64,000 nt of DNA. Source: Blastocatellia bacterium (GTDB lineage Bacteria; Acidobacteriota; Blastocatellia; RBC074). The position numbers and the translations under genes were made by a program. Below, in pieces: positions 45,514 to 55,900 of the stretch (position 1 is the stretch's first letter; the number at the start of each line of letters is the position of its first letter). A model generated the notes under the pieces. The model worked only from the letters and a program-made list of their open reading frames with translations, made no database searches and was not told the DNA's origin. The stretch covers positions 1-64,000 of the forward strand of contig JAEUQN010000005.1 in assembly GCA_016789725.1 (NCBI GenBank), given 5' to 3'.

Positions 45514-46783
45514 TCCAGGTGACACTTACGACGTGCTGGTGATCGGCGGTGGCCCCGCCGGATTGGCTGCTGCCCTTTCTGCCCAACAATCCGGCCTACG
45601 CGTTGCCATCGTGGATGACAATCCGGGACTCGGTGGGCAAATCTGGCGCGGCGATCAACACAAGCCCGGCACGCCGGAAGCCGCGCAATGGCTTCGGCGT
45701 GTGGCAACGGCGCAGGTGAAATTTATCAGTGGTGCGTATGTGTATGAGCAACCGGAACCCGGACTGTTGTTGGCAGAAACCTTTGAAGGTCGGCGAGAGC
45801 TGGGCTATCAAAAACTAATTTTAGCAACCGGCGCGCGCGAACGATTTCTGCCATTTCCGGGCTGGACGCTGCCGGGCGTGGCGGGGGCAGGCGGGTTGCA
45901 GGCGTTGGTCAAATCCGGGCTGCCGATGGCAGGGAAAAAAATCGTTGTCGCGGGGACGGGGCCATTGTTGTTGGCGGTTGCCGCCTATTTGCAAAAGCAG
46001 AGCGCAAACGTGTTGTTGATTGCTGAACAAGCAAGCCAATTGCTTTCTTTCGGATTGAGCCTGTGGCGCTGGCCGAGCAAAATATTTCAGGCGATACAGC
46101 TCAAACGCGAACTGGCAGGCATTCGGCATCTGACGAATTGTTGGGTTGAGTCGGCGCATGGCGACAACCGGTTACAGCGCATCACGCTTCGACACGGTCA
46201 AAAAACATGGGATGTTGCCTGCGACTATTTGGCCTGCGGCTTTCATCTTGTGCCGAATGTTGAAGTGGCGGTCTTTTTCGGCTGCGAATTGCAGGAAGGT
46301 GTCGTGCAGGTGGACGAATTGCAAGCGACAACTGTTCCCGGAATTTACTGCGCAGGAGAAGCGACCGGCATCGGCGGCTTGGAATTATCGCTGGTGGAAG
46401 GACAGATCGCTGGTTTTGCCGCTACCAATCAAGTACAACAAGCGCGTGCGCTATTTGCTGAGCGCGACAAGCTGCAACAGTTTGCGAATCTGCTGAACCG
46501 CACATTTGCCTTGCGCGACGAATTGAAGCGACTGCCGCAACCAGACACCATTGTTTGTCGCTGTGAAGATGTGAGCTTCGCGCGGGCAGAGAAATATCCC
46601 GAGTGGCGTGCGGCCAAGCTGCACACGCGTTGCGGTATGGGGCCATGTCAAGGGCGGATTTGCGGCCCCGCCCTGGAGTTCCTGCTCCATTGGCAACCGG
46701 AATCTGTGCGCCCGCCAGTCTTTCCCGTCAAGGTTGGAAACCTGATTCGAGACGCCGGAAGCCTGATCGAACAAGAGCAATAA
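45506..46783 (+). CDS. D-hydroxyproline dehydrogenase, HcnB-like FAD/2Fe-2S subunit
   Basis: Pyridine nucleotide-disulfide-type FAD protein: TYDVLVIGGGPAGLAAALSA at the N-terminus, ATGARERFLPFPGWTLPGV, the second dinucleotide fold KIVVAGTGPLLLAVAAYL, and a C-terminal BFD-like 2Fe-2S site VCRCEDVSFAR and RCGMGPCQGRIC. It is the electron-handling alpha-like subunit that pairs with the DadA-like and small 2Fe-2S subunits. The ATG at 45506 overlaps the small subunit by eight bases. Confidence 0.9.
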   Translation: MNNPGDTYDVLVIGGGPAGLAAALSAQQSGLRVAIVDDNPGLGGQIWRGDQHKPGTPEAAQWLRRVATAQVKFISGAYVYEQPEPGLLLAETFEGRRELGYQKLILATGARERFLPFPGWTLPGVAGAGGLQALVKSGLPMAGKKIVVAGTGPLLLAVAAYLQKQSANVLLIAEQASQLLSFGLSLWRWPSKIFQAIQLKRELAGIRHLTNCWVESAHGDNRLQRITLRHGQKTWDVACDYLACGFHLVPNVEVAVFFGCELQEGVVQVDELQATTVPGIYCAGEATGIGGLELSLVEGQIAGFAATNQVQQARALFAERDKLQQFANLLNRTFALRDELKRLPQPDTIVCRCEDVSFARAEKYPEWRAAKLHTRCGMGPCQGRICGPALEFLLHWQPESVRPPVFPVKVGNLIRDAGSLIEQEQ

Positions 46784-46813
46784 TCAATTACAAAACTTAT
46801 TGAGGAGAAAATC

Positions 46814-47713
46814 ATGACGATGAAATGGCAGGGCGTGATGCCCGCAATTACCACGGGGTTCAAGGAAGATTTAAGCATTGACCACGAATTCGTAGCTCGA
46901 CACGTTACCTGGCTCGTAGACAACGGTTGCACCGGCATTGTCACGCCGGGGAGTTTAGGCGAAGGCAATACGTTGACGTTTGAAGAACGCGCGGCGCTTT
47001 GGCAAACCGTCGTGGGAGCCGTTGGTGACCGTGTCCCTGTGGTTGCCGCCATCTCTGCGCTTAGCACCGCCGAGGCAGTCGAGCAATCGAAAACTGCCGC
47101 CAACAAAGGTTGCCAGGGATTGATGGTGTTGCCGCCGTATGTTTACAAAGGCGATTGGCGCGAGATGAAAGCTCACGTTGCGGCTTGCTTCAAAGCGACA
47201 ACGCTCTCCTGCATGCTCTACAACAACCCGGTTGCTTATGGCACGGATTTCATCCCGGAGCAGATTCAGGAATTAGCCGACGAGTTCGAGAACTTTCAAT
47301 CCGTCAAGGAATCCAGCACCGATGTTCGTCGCGTGACAGCCATCAAGGCGCTGGTCGGCGACCGTCTGGATTTGTTTGTGGGCGTGGATGACGCAATTGT
47401 CGAAGCGATTCCGGTCGGCGCGGTCGGCTGGGTGGCTGGCTTGGTGAACGCCTTCCCGAAAGAATCCGTGGACCTGTTCAATTACACGGTGCAAGGTGAC
47501 ATGGAGAAAGCCTTGCCCTTGTATCATTGGTTTCTACCGCTGCTGCGTTTGGACACGGTGCCGAAGTTTGTGCAACTCATCAAGCTGGTGCAGCAAGCCG
47601 TTGGGATGGGCAATCCGCGCGTCCGTCCTCCACGCTTAAAGTTAGTCGGCACGGAACTGGAACAAACGATGGCGCTGATTCAAACGTCGCTCCAGAATCG
47701 CCCCGTGGTGTAG
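46814..47713 (+). CDS. Pyrroline-4-hydroxy-2-carboxylate deaminase (DHDPS family)
   Basis: Dihydrodipicolinate synthase-fold enzyme with Schiff-base Lys in FQSVKESSTDVRR, Tyr in SCMLYNNPVAYG and the phosphate/carboxylate loop TPGSLGEGNTLT. In a hydroxyproline operon this member converts delta1-pyrroline-4-hydroxy-2-carboxylate to alpha-ketoglutarate semialdehyde with loss of ammonia. AGGAG precedes the ATG. The last enzyme needed, ketoglutarate semialdehyde dehydrogenase, is not in the window. Confidence 0.9.
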   Translation: MTMKWQGVMPAITTGFKEDLSIDHEFVARHVTWLVDNGCTGIVTPGSLGEGNTLTFEERAALWQTVVGAVGDRVPVVAAISALSTAEAVEQSKTAANKGCQGLMVLPPYVYKGDWREMKAHVAACFKATTLSCMLYNNPVAYGTDFIPEQIQELADEFENFQSVKESSTDVRRVTAIKALVGDRLDLFVGVDDAIVEAIPVGAVGWVAGLVNAFPKESVDLFNYTVQGDMEKALPLYHWFLPLLRLDTVPKFVQLIKLVQQAVGMGNPRVRPPRLKLVGTELEQTMALIQTSLQNRPVV

Positions 47714-47780
47714 GGGTGATCTGCCGACGCAAGACCGGAAATATTTCTGAACACGATAGCTGACGGGCCAGCGATCCACT

Positions 47781-47824
47781 TACGCCACGTACCTTCGCCT
47801 GTGACGGCGAAGGTACGTGGCGTA
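47781..47824. repeat. Perfect 19-bp-arm hairpin
   Basis: Arms starting TACGCCACGTACC and ending in its complement are perfectly matched over 19 bases, with a six-base TGTGAC loop. It follows the deaminase gene and precedes the CHAD gene, and probably terminates or isolates the hydroxyproline transcript; there is no T-run. REP-like. Confidence 0.85.
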
Positions 47825-47861
47825 TTGCACTTTCAGGCGTTCGCCCATTACTGTATTTGTA

Positions 47862-48728
47862 ATGACCTTTCAAGATTCCATCGGTGATCGCCTTCAGCAA
47901 TTCGCTTTAGCACAATTTGATCTGGCAACTACCTGTTTGACTGAGACCCGGCGCAAGCCAGAGACCGCAATTCATGAAACGCGCCGTTGTTTGAAGCGAG
48001 TCCGTGCCCTTTTGCGGATGGTCAGAACACAACTCGCTCCGTCAATTTATGATCGAGAGAATTTGTATCTACGCAACATCGGCCAACGGCTCGCGGCGCT
48101 CCGCGATGCAGCCATCATGCAGGAAACCCTCAAGAGTCTGAAAAAACAAACTACCGATCCGCTGGCGAGAAGTACCTGGCGTGAACTTCAAAAGGAACTT
48201 GCTACGGCACGCACGCCACTGGTGCAACGCCAGAAAAAACGTATGGCAACCACCGCTGCCAAGCTTCGCACCGCGCAAACCAGAGCAGAGAAGTGGGAGC
48301 TGGAGTTTAGCGATATAACTGTCGTGCAGAAGGGCGTGCAGAAAGTCTATCGGCAAGGCAGACGTGCAATGAAGCGCGTTTTGAAAGAGCCAACGGCTGA
48401 AAATTTTCACGAGTGGCGCAAGCAAGTGAATCACCTGCGACATCAGCTTCAAATTGTTCAGACCTTGAAACTCGGCAAAGTCAGAGCTTCCCTGGAAGCA
48501 AGCAAAACCTTAGCCAACTTGCTGGGACGCAAGAACGATATTGCCGTTTTATCCCGCCATCTCTGTCGTCGTAAATCAACCATCAGCAAATCCACCAAAC
48601 AAGCTATCCAAAAAATAACTTCCGCACATGACCAGCCGCTCGACACTGCGGTAAGGGAATTGGGACAGCAGTTTTATGCGCGAACGGGCAAAGCCTTTAT
48701 CAAACACCTCTGGGCAACCGAGGTGTAG
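47862..48728 (+). CDS. CHAD domain protein
   Basis: Conserved histidine alpha-helical domain, which binds inorganic polyphosphate. Two copies of the diagnostic basic helix are visible: IHETRRCLKRVRALLRMVR and FHEWRKQVNHLRHQLQIV. The protein is strongly basic and helical over its 288 residues. The ATG at 47862 follows the hairpin; an extension to 47817 would be encoded by the hairpin. It lies upstream of a region rich in phosphate-related genes. Confidence 0.9.
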   Translation: MTFQDSIGDRLQQFALAQFDLATTCLTETRRKPETAIHETRRCLKRVRALLRMVRTQLAPSIYDRENLYLRNIGQRLAALRDAAIMQETLKSLKKQTTDPLARSTWRELQKELATARTPLVQRQKKRMATTAAKLRTAQTRAEKWELEFSDITVVQKGVQKVYRQGRRAMKRVLKEPTAENFHEWRKQVNHLRHQLQIVQTLKLGKVRASLEASKTLANLLGRKNDIAVLSRHLCRRKSTISKSTKQAIQKITSAHDQPLDTAVRELGQQFYARTGKAFIKHLWATEV

Positions 48729-49043
48729 CGCGATTTAGCCAATCGCGGGGACTGTTCGGAAATCCTGTTGTTCTTGAATAGCGCAGTCGTCAGGGTGTTT
48801 GGAAATTAAATCCGGCAGCGGCCCGGTACGGGCCATTGACTGTAGGCAGGTCGTTCACGGCCTGTTTGAGTTCCCACGATTTAAGCGTGATTTGACCTTC
48901 ACCTGAAACAGAATTAAAGCCCATTGATTACGCTTCCCACTACATTAGAACGCGTTGATGGACAGCGAGGCTCCCCGGTTTGCTCCTTTGCGGGAGCCTT
49001 GGCTGCTTTTGTCAGCAAAAATTTTAAGCGAGAGAAACCTGTC
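48729..49043. other. Intergenic leader of the first TonB receptor
   Basis: About 315 bp without a convincing gene. A hairpin with AGGCTCCC (48968-48975) and GGGAGCCT (48992-48999) lies 45 bases before the receptor ATG and could regulate its translation or transcription. No known riboswitch class is recognised. Confidence 0.45.
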
Positions 49044-52000
49044 ATGAAACTACCCTATTCTTTACTACTTTTTGTGAGCCTGCTGTTGAGTGTTCCCGCC
49101 TTCGCGCAATTCGATTCGGCGACAGTGCTCGGAACGATCCGCGATGCTAGTGGGGCATCATTGCCCGGAGCCATGATTACCCTTAAAAACAACGCGACCG
49201 GCATTGTTGTAACGGCGCAAACCGATGGGAATGGCGATTATCAATTCCCCAACGTCAAAATTGGCGAGTATCGGTTGAGCGCAGAAATACAAGGCTTCAC
49301 GACCGCAATCACCGATAAAATCGTGGTGACCGTCAATGCGCGCCAACGCGTAGATTTGACGATGCAGCCCGGCCAGTTAACCGAAACCGTCACGATCACT
49401 GACGCCGCGCAATTGCTCGAAACCGATTCCAGCGTGCGCGGGCAGGTCGTGCAGCGCGAACAAATCGTCAATCTGCCGCTCAACGGGCGCTCCTACGCGA
49501 ATTTGGTTTTGCTTGCGCCGGGTGTGCGCGAATCATCGCAAAACTCTGCGACCGGCGGCGGACGTGAAGCGGCGTTCAATGTGAATGGCCTGCGCAATAC
49601 CTTCAATAACTTCCTGCTGGATGGCGTAGACAACAACGCCTATGGAACGAGCAATCAGAGCTTTTCATCACAAGTCGTGCAAGTGTCGCCCGATGCTGTT
49701 GCCGAATTCAAAGTGCAAACCAACACCTACAGCGCCGAGTTTGGGCGTAGCGGTGGCGCAGTCATCAACGCCGCCTATCGCAGCGGCACGAATCAATTTC
49801 ACGGCAGTTTGTGGGAGTTTCATCGCAACACCGCGCTCAATGCGGTCGGTTTTTTCAAACCTGTGAGCGGTGTCAAACCGCCGTTGATTCGCAATCAATT
49901 TGGCGCGACTCTTGGCGGCCCAATTATCAAAGATCGCACGTTCTTTTTCCTAGATTACGAAGGCTTCCGTCAAGTCGCCAAAGATGTTGGATTCTCGACC
50001 TTGCCAACGCTACAACAACGGCAGGGAATTTTTGCGGTGGATGTGCGCGTGCCATACAGCTTCGTGGATTCGACCGGCGCGACGATTGCCGCTGGAACTG
50101 TCTTTACCGCTGGTCAGCGTGTGCCGATGACCTCGTTTGCCAAAAAGGTCTTGAGCGAATTGCCCGCGCCAAACATCGGCGGTAAAACCGAGACCAACTT
50201 TGCCAACAACTTCAGCGATCTGGTCATCAATCGCAACTTCAACGACAAATTCAACATCAAGCTGGATCACAATTTCAGCGACCAACTGAATGGCTTCTTT
50301 CGCATTAGCCATCGCAAAGTGAACGAATTCAATGGCCCCACCATTCCCAGCCCATCGGGCAGCGGCGGCAACGGCTACATCAACGTGCTGAATCAACAAC
50401 TGGTGTTTGGCGCGACGTATGCGATGGCGAATGGTTCAGCCATTGAAGCGCGCCTCGGTGTCTCGAAAATCGAGGGCGGCAAACGTCCACCCTTGTCGGG
50501 CGGCCCCAGCGTCCGCGAACTCTACGGCATTACCGGCTTGCCCGAAGATCGCACGATCACGGGTGGCTTGACGACACAAACCATCAACGGGTTTTCACAA
50601 ATCGGTCGGCAGGCCACGAATCCGCAATTCCAAAATCCTTTCACGATCAATCCGCGCGTCAATTACACGCGGACGATCAGCCGTCACAGCTTGAAAGCGG
50701 GCTATGAATATTTGTTGGTAAATACGGATGTGCAAGACACGAACCCGTTGATGGGATTGGACACGTACGCCGGTCAATTCAGCCGTCCCGCGACCGCAGG
50801 CGGCAACACGATTTACAACTTAAGCGATTTTTTGTTCGGCGCGCGCAATCAATATGAGTTCGCCAATTTGCTGGTCGTCGAAATGCAACGCCGCTTGCAC
50901 TACGCCTACCTGCAAGACGATTTCAAAGTGAACAATAAGCTGACGTTGAATGTCGGCGTCCGTTATGAATTCGCGACGCCGTACACGGAGGCAAACAATC
51001 GGCTGTCAAATTTCGATCCGGCGACGAAGACGATTATTCAAGCCAAAGATGGCTCGCTTTATAACCGTTCGCTGGTTGATCCCGATTACAACAACTTCGC
51101 GCCGCGCGTTGGCCTGGCCTATAACCTGTTTGATAAAACGGTGCTGCGCGGCGGTTACGGCATCGGCTATGTGCATTTCAATCGCATCGGGAGTGCAGAT
51201 TTATTAGCCACGAACTTCCCGCAAATCACGCGTGCGAACGTCACACAAAACGCGGCGCTCGCGCTGTGTACGGGCAATGTGTTTGCGGAAGGTTGCTTCC
51301 GTCCGACACAGGCAGGGTATCCGACGAATTTGCCGAACAACGTGGTGTTGTTCACGCCGCGCGAAATGCGAACGGCCTACATTCAAAACTGGCAACTTTC
51401 GATTCAGCGCGAATTGCCCGGCAATATGTTGTTGGATGTGGCCTATGTTGGAAATCACGCGCTGAAGCTGTTGCTGCTCGCGGATTACAATCAGGCGCGT
51501 CCGCTGACGACGGCGGAACTGGCGTTGCCTGCCGCAAGCCGTCCGAGCCTGGATGCGCGTCGCCCGATTGCGGGCTTCCGTTCGATTTCGGCAACCTTGC
51601 CGGCGGCCTACTCGAACTATCACGCGTTGCAGGTGAAATTTGAGCGCCGCTTCTCAAAAGGCTTGTACCTGCTGAATTCGTTTACGTGGTCGAAGGCGAT
51701 TGATAACGCTTCGCAAGTGTTGGAGGAACCGGGCGGCAACACTGGTACGCCGCAAAATGTGTATAACATTGCGGCGGATCGAGGCGTCGGCACGTACGAT
51801 CAGCCCTTCAATAACACGACCAGCTTTGTGTTTGAGTTGCCGTTTGGCAAAGGCCGCGCGTGGCTCAGCGATTTGCCGTATGCCGCAGATGTGTTGTTCG
51901 GCGGATGGGCGTTGACGGGCATTAACACGATGACGAGTGGACAGGCCATCAACTTTCGCTACGCGCCTGCGCCCGTGACCGCGAATCTGCCGTCGTTCAT

Positions 52001-52406
52001 TGGCGGTGTTGCGTTGCGCCCCAATTTGGTAGGCAATCCATTGTTGCCGAGCGGCGACCGCACGATTGATCGCTGGTTCAATACCGAAGCCATTCGCTTG
52101 CCCACGCAAGATCAACCGTTTGGCAATGCCGGACGCAACATCGGACGCGGCCCGTCGTTTTATCAATTCGATCTGGGCTTGCAGAAAAACTTCGCGCTGC
52201 CATTCATCAACGAAGTCTCGAAGATGGAGTTTCGCGCCGAGTTTTTCAACCTCCTCAACAAAACGAATTTCGGGAGTCCAAATCCCAATGCGTCCGGCAT
52301 TGTCTTCAATACTGACGGTACGCTGCGCACCGCAGGTGGCTTCGGCACAATTCGCAGCACCGCGCCCGCACGACAGATTCAATTCGCGCTGAAGCTGTCG
52401 TTCTAA
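49044..52406 (+). CDS. Oar-type TonB-dependent outer-membrane receptor
   Basis: Signal peptide (LLLFVSLLLSVPAFAQ), then a carboxypeptidase-regulatory-like beta-sandwich (VLGTIRDASGASLPGAMITLKNNATGIVVTAQTDGNGDYQFPNVKIGEYRL). A plug domain follows (QIVNLPLNGRSYANLVLLAPGV and FNVNGLRNTFNNFLLDGVDNN), then a long beta-barrel ending in KLSF, with terminal Phe as outer-membrane proteins have. Length 1120 aa is typical of the Acidobacteriota group. The ligand is unknown; glycans, peptides and phosphorylated compounds are all possible. The next large receptor is distinct in sequence. Confidence 0.92.
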   Translation: MKLPYSLLLFVSLLLSVPAFAQFDSATVLGTIRDASGASLPGAMITLKNNATGIVVTAQTDGNGDYQFPNVKIGEYRLSAEIQGFTTAITDKIVVTVNARQRVDLTMQPGQLTETVTITDAAQLLETDSSVRGQVVQREQIVNLPLNGRSYANLVLLAPGVRESSQNSATGGGREAAFNVNGLRNTFNNFLLDGVDNNAYGTSNQSFSSQVVQVSPDAVAEFKVQTNTYSAEFGRSGGAVINAAYRSGTNQFHGSLWEFHRNTALNAVGFFKPVSGVKPPLIRNQFGATLGGPIIKDRTFFFLDYEGFRQVAKDVGFSTLPTLQQRQGIFAVDVRVPYSFVDSTGATIAAGTVFTAGQRVPMTSFAKKVLSELPAPNIGGKTETNFANNFSDLVINRNFNDKFNIKLDHNFSDQLNGFFRISHRKVNEFNGPTIPSPSGSGGNGYINVLNQQLVFGATYAMANGSAIEARLGVSKIEGGKRPPLSGGPSVRELYGITGLPEDRTITGGLTTQTINGFSQIGRQATNPQFQNPFTINPRVNYTRTISRHSLKAGYEYLLVNTDVQDTNPLMGLDTYAGQFSRPATAGGNTIYNLSDFLFGARNQYEFANLLVVEMQRRLHYAYLQDDFKVNNKLTLNVGVRYEFATPYTEANNRLSNFDPATKTIIQAKDGSLYNRSLVDPDYNNFAPRVGLAYNLFDKTVLRGGYGIGYVHFNRIGSADLLATNFPQITRANVTQNAALALCTGNVFAEGCFRPTQAGYPTNLPNNVVLFTPREMRTAYIQNWQLSIQRELPGNMLLDVAYVGNHALKLLLLADYNQARPLTTAELALPAASRPSLDARRPIAGFRSISATLPAAYSNYHALQVKFERRFSKGLYLLNSFTWSKAIDNASQVLEEPGGNTGTPQNVYNIAADRGVGTYDQPFNNTTSFVFELPFGKGRAWLSDLPYAADVLFGGWALTGINTMTSGQAINFRYAPAPVTANLPSFIGGVALRPNLVGNPLLPSGDRTIDRWFNTEAIRLPTQDQPFGNAGRNIGRGPSFYQFDLGLQKNFALPFINEVSKMEFRAEFFNLLNKTNFGSPNPNASGIVFNTDGTLRTAGGFGTIRSTAPARQIQFALKLSF

Positions 52407-52483
52407 TGTGTCGGGAGTGTGCATCAGCCAATGGTTTGCCGGTTCATTGGTTGGCGTGCGCTCCCGGCGCTTCCCTCGCCGCT

Positions 52484-52693
52484 ATGAACACTACACAAAT
52501 TTGCCCTATCTGTTTCAGCGAAACCCATCGCCTGATTTATTGCACGATACATCGCCGTTTAGTCTGCGCCGAAAGTTGCGCGATGACGGATGCGGATCTG
52601 TTCCGGCTGGAATTGATGCAACAAAATACAAGCTCAGAGTTCACGCTTCAGCGTGCCAATCCTCAGGCAGACACGCTGAAGCGCGAACTCTGA
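52484..52693 (+). CDS. Small Cys-rich putative zinc-binding protein
   Basis: Hypothetical 69-residue protein. TQICPICFSETHRLIYC is followed by TIHRRLVCAESCAM, giving C-x2-C, C-x2-H and C-x3-C pairs that could form a zinc site; no family is assigned. Its last 20 residues (SSEFTLQRANPQADTLKREL) are encoded by a REP-like hairpin, which supplies the stop codon. It lies between two large receptor genes in the same direction. It may be a degraded or spurious gene. Confidence 0.4.
   Translation: MNTTQICPICFSETHRLIYCTIHRRLVCAESCAMTDADLFRLELMQQNTSSEFTLQRANPQADTLKREL
52635..52692. repeat. REP-like hairpin, CAGAGTTCA family, copy 1
   Basis: The left arm CAGAGTTCACGCTTCAGCG... at 52635-52655 pairs with 52672-52692 with one mismatch in 21, around a 16-base spacer. 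The arm sequence is shared (19 of 21 bases) with the hairpin at 59387-59440. Confidence 0.85.
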
Positions 52694-52918
52694 ACGCCAG
52701 CTCCAGCCGCGCTTCTATTTCCACAATTAACGAACAATTGAGTTGCCAATGAGCCGCATTTAAGCCTGCGGCATTACCCTCTCACCTTCACCAATACAGT
52801 AGGCAGAGAAGCTGCCTCTCTCTCTTTACATCACACATCCTTTGCTGTGCAGACGCGATTCTCGACCTTAGAGATCGTGCGCTGTGCGGGTCGTTGTGTG
52901 TTCATTTCAGGAGTCATT

Positions 52919-55900
52919 ATGTCCACAAGCTGTAAATCAATTGCTTTAACCATGCTGCTTGCCTTGCTGTTTACGAGCTATTCTCGCGCGCAATCCGCCA
53001 GCGGAGTGCTGGAAGGAATCGTGCAGGATGGCAATGGCGGCGTTTTGCCCGGCGCAACCATTCGCGTGCAAAACGAAGACACCAAACAAACCTTACAAAC
53101 CGTCACCGATGTCGAGGGCAGGTTTCGCTTGCTGAGCCTTCCGTTTGGCAAATATCAAGTCGAAGCTGTGCTGACAGGCTTTGCCAAATATCGAGCGCTC
53201 TCGGTCATCATAGAGCCTGCGAACCCAACCAAATTGACAATGGCCTTAGTTCCAGCCGGCTTAACCGAAACCGTCAACATTGCCGCCGACGGACAATTGC
53301 TGCAAACCGAAAACTCGACGCAAGCGGCGACGCTGACGTCGAAAGAACTCACTTCATTGCCGACCGCTTCGCGCAACGTGACGCATTTGATTGTGGCAGA
53401 ACCGGGCGTCAGTGCGCCGTTGCCGGATCGCACCGGCGCGGGCTTGAATATCGCTACGACGCCCGGCACGCAAGATCAGGATTCGGTGCAATCGCTCAAC
53501 CCCAGTATTAACGGGGCGCGTCCGACCAATAATTCGCTGCGACTGAATGGCGTGGACGGAACGAATCTGCTCAATCGCGGCGGTGGCCTAGGCAATAATC
53601 TGATCGTGCCGCTGGATTCACTTGAAGTCGTTTCGGTACAGAGCGCACTGTACAATTCGCCGACGGGGCGCAACGGTGGCGGCAATATCGAAATCGTTAC
53701 CAAATCCGGCACGAATGGATTTCACGGCTCGGTCGCGCATTTTCTGCAAAACGAAAAGCTCAACGCCAACGAATTCTTTTTGAATCGCGGCGGCACAGCG
53801 CGTCCGAAGTTTCGCCGCAACGAAACGTCTGCGACCTTTGGCGGCCCGATCCTCAAAGACAAATTATTTTTCTTCGCTGCCGTGCAGCGCACCGGCTTTT
53901 TATCGGGTTACGCGAGCAATGCGACCGCGCGCGTCGGCTTGCCCGTCGGCCTTTCCGACACGCGTACCCGCGAAAGCATCGCTGGAGTTTTGAATCAATA
54001 CCTCGCCAACGGACAAGCCGACAACAACACATTTGCCGCGAATTTTTTGACGCGCTTGCGTGCATTTCCTGCGGCTCAACAAGCGGGCTTATTCCAAAAG
54101 TTTTTCGGCACTGCGACACCGAACGCCGCCACTCTACAATTTCGGCAGATGACAGCGAATGACATCCATCCAGTTGCCGTCAATATCCTGAATCAAAAGC
54201 GCAACGGACAGTTTTTGATTCCCACGCCGTCTCCAAACTTACGCATACTGCCAGGTAATGGCGCGTTCGGGCGCGAATTGTTTTTGCAGCAAGTGATTCC
54301 GACCGAAGTCAATTCTTGGGCGGGCGTCGGTTCGTTGCATTGGACACCGCGTGAGAAAGATCGCTTCCGTCTCAATTACAACAACTCCGACAGCAACGTG
54401 GTCGAAGCGTTTGGCTGGGCCGATTCGTCGCCCTCGCCGACCGATGGGCAAACCAAAGGCTGGTCAACATCTCTGTCTCATCAGCACACGTTCAGCAACA
54501 ATTTGGTCAACGATCTGCGGCTCGGATTTTTTGATTTGGCCAACAATCGGCTGTCGCAGTTTAAGGACATCAAAAATTCGACGCTGGGCATTTACAATCC
54601 GCTGGAACAACTCGGCGGACTGGCGGCGCTGATGCCGACCATTGACATCACGACGCAATTCGGATCGGGCGGCATCGGCAACGCGTGGGATTTTTATGAT
54701 CGGCAAAAGGTCTATAACATCGTGAACACGCTGAGTTATGTGCGCCGCAATCACGGGCTGCAATTCGGCGGCGAATATCGGCGGATGAATTTAACGGGCG
54801 AGTTCCAATCGCGCACGAACGGCGATTTGGATTACGACACCTGGGCGCTGTTTTTCACTGGACACGGCGCAGCCGGCGGCGGCTCGGATTTGGATCAGGG
54901 CGACACGCGCCGCAATATGACTGCGCAGGACATCAGTTGGTTTATCCACGATGATTTCAAAGTGCGGCGCGGGCTGACGCTGAACCTCGGCCTGCGATAT
55001 GACTTCTTCGGTCAATTCACCGATTCCGACGGACGTCTCGGCACGTTTATTACTGATGCCTTGTCGAAAGAAACAGGCTTGCCTGTTGGCTATCAAGTGC
55101 CGTCGAAGAGCCAGATTTTCAAATCGGGCTTCAAACCGCTCGACATTGGCCTGTACGTCGAACCCGGCACGCCGATTGATTTGCGGCTCATCAACAAAGC
55201 GAAATACGAATCGTCGCTCGCGCCCGATTACAACAACTTTGCGCCGCGTCTGGGGTTTGCGTGGCAGCCGGGCTTCTCGCAAAAGTTCGTGTTGCGCGGC
55301 GGCTACAGTATTTTCTATGAACGCACCTCGGCGTCATACAAAGTAGACCTGCAACGTGCCGCGCCGTTCTTCATTTACCAAAACGTTCCCGCGCCCGCAG
55401 ACATGGCGAATCCGTATCCGCGCTTGAACATCAACCCCTTTGCCTTGCCCTTTAATGTCGCCATCGCGCGCAATGCCAACGGCACGCCGCGCTGGATTCG
55501 GGGCGATGGCAAGGACTTTCCGGCCAATGAACCGTTCGGCGCGAAAAGCAATGTCTACATTCACCCGAACATCAAAGCGCCTTACATGCAGCAATGGTCG
55601 CTCAACACACAATACGAAGTCGTGAAAGGCCTCGCGTTGGATGTCCGCTATGTCGGTTCGCGCGGCGTGGGATTGATCGGACGCTTCAATGTCGCGCAAG
55701 CGGTTGATCCGCGCGTCACGCCCGTCAATGGCTTCACGAATATTCGGGACAACAACAAGACAACAACCAATCCTGATGGGGCATTAATTAACCCCGACTT
55801 CTTTGTGCCTGCGCAATTTTTGGGTTTGAGTCGTGCAGGCGGATTCGTGCAGGTCGCCAACGTCGGGCATTCGACGTATCACTCCGCACAAATAGATTTG

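Noticed and set aside
46814-47713. Dihydrodipicolinate synthase for lysine synthesis (dapA)
   Set aside because: It has the fold and Schiff-base Lys, but sits in the hydroxyproline operon and matches the deaminase role better.
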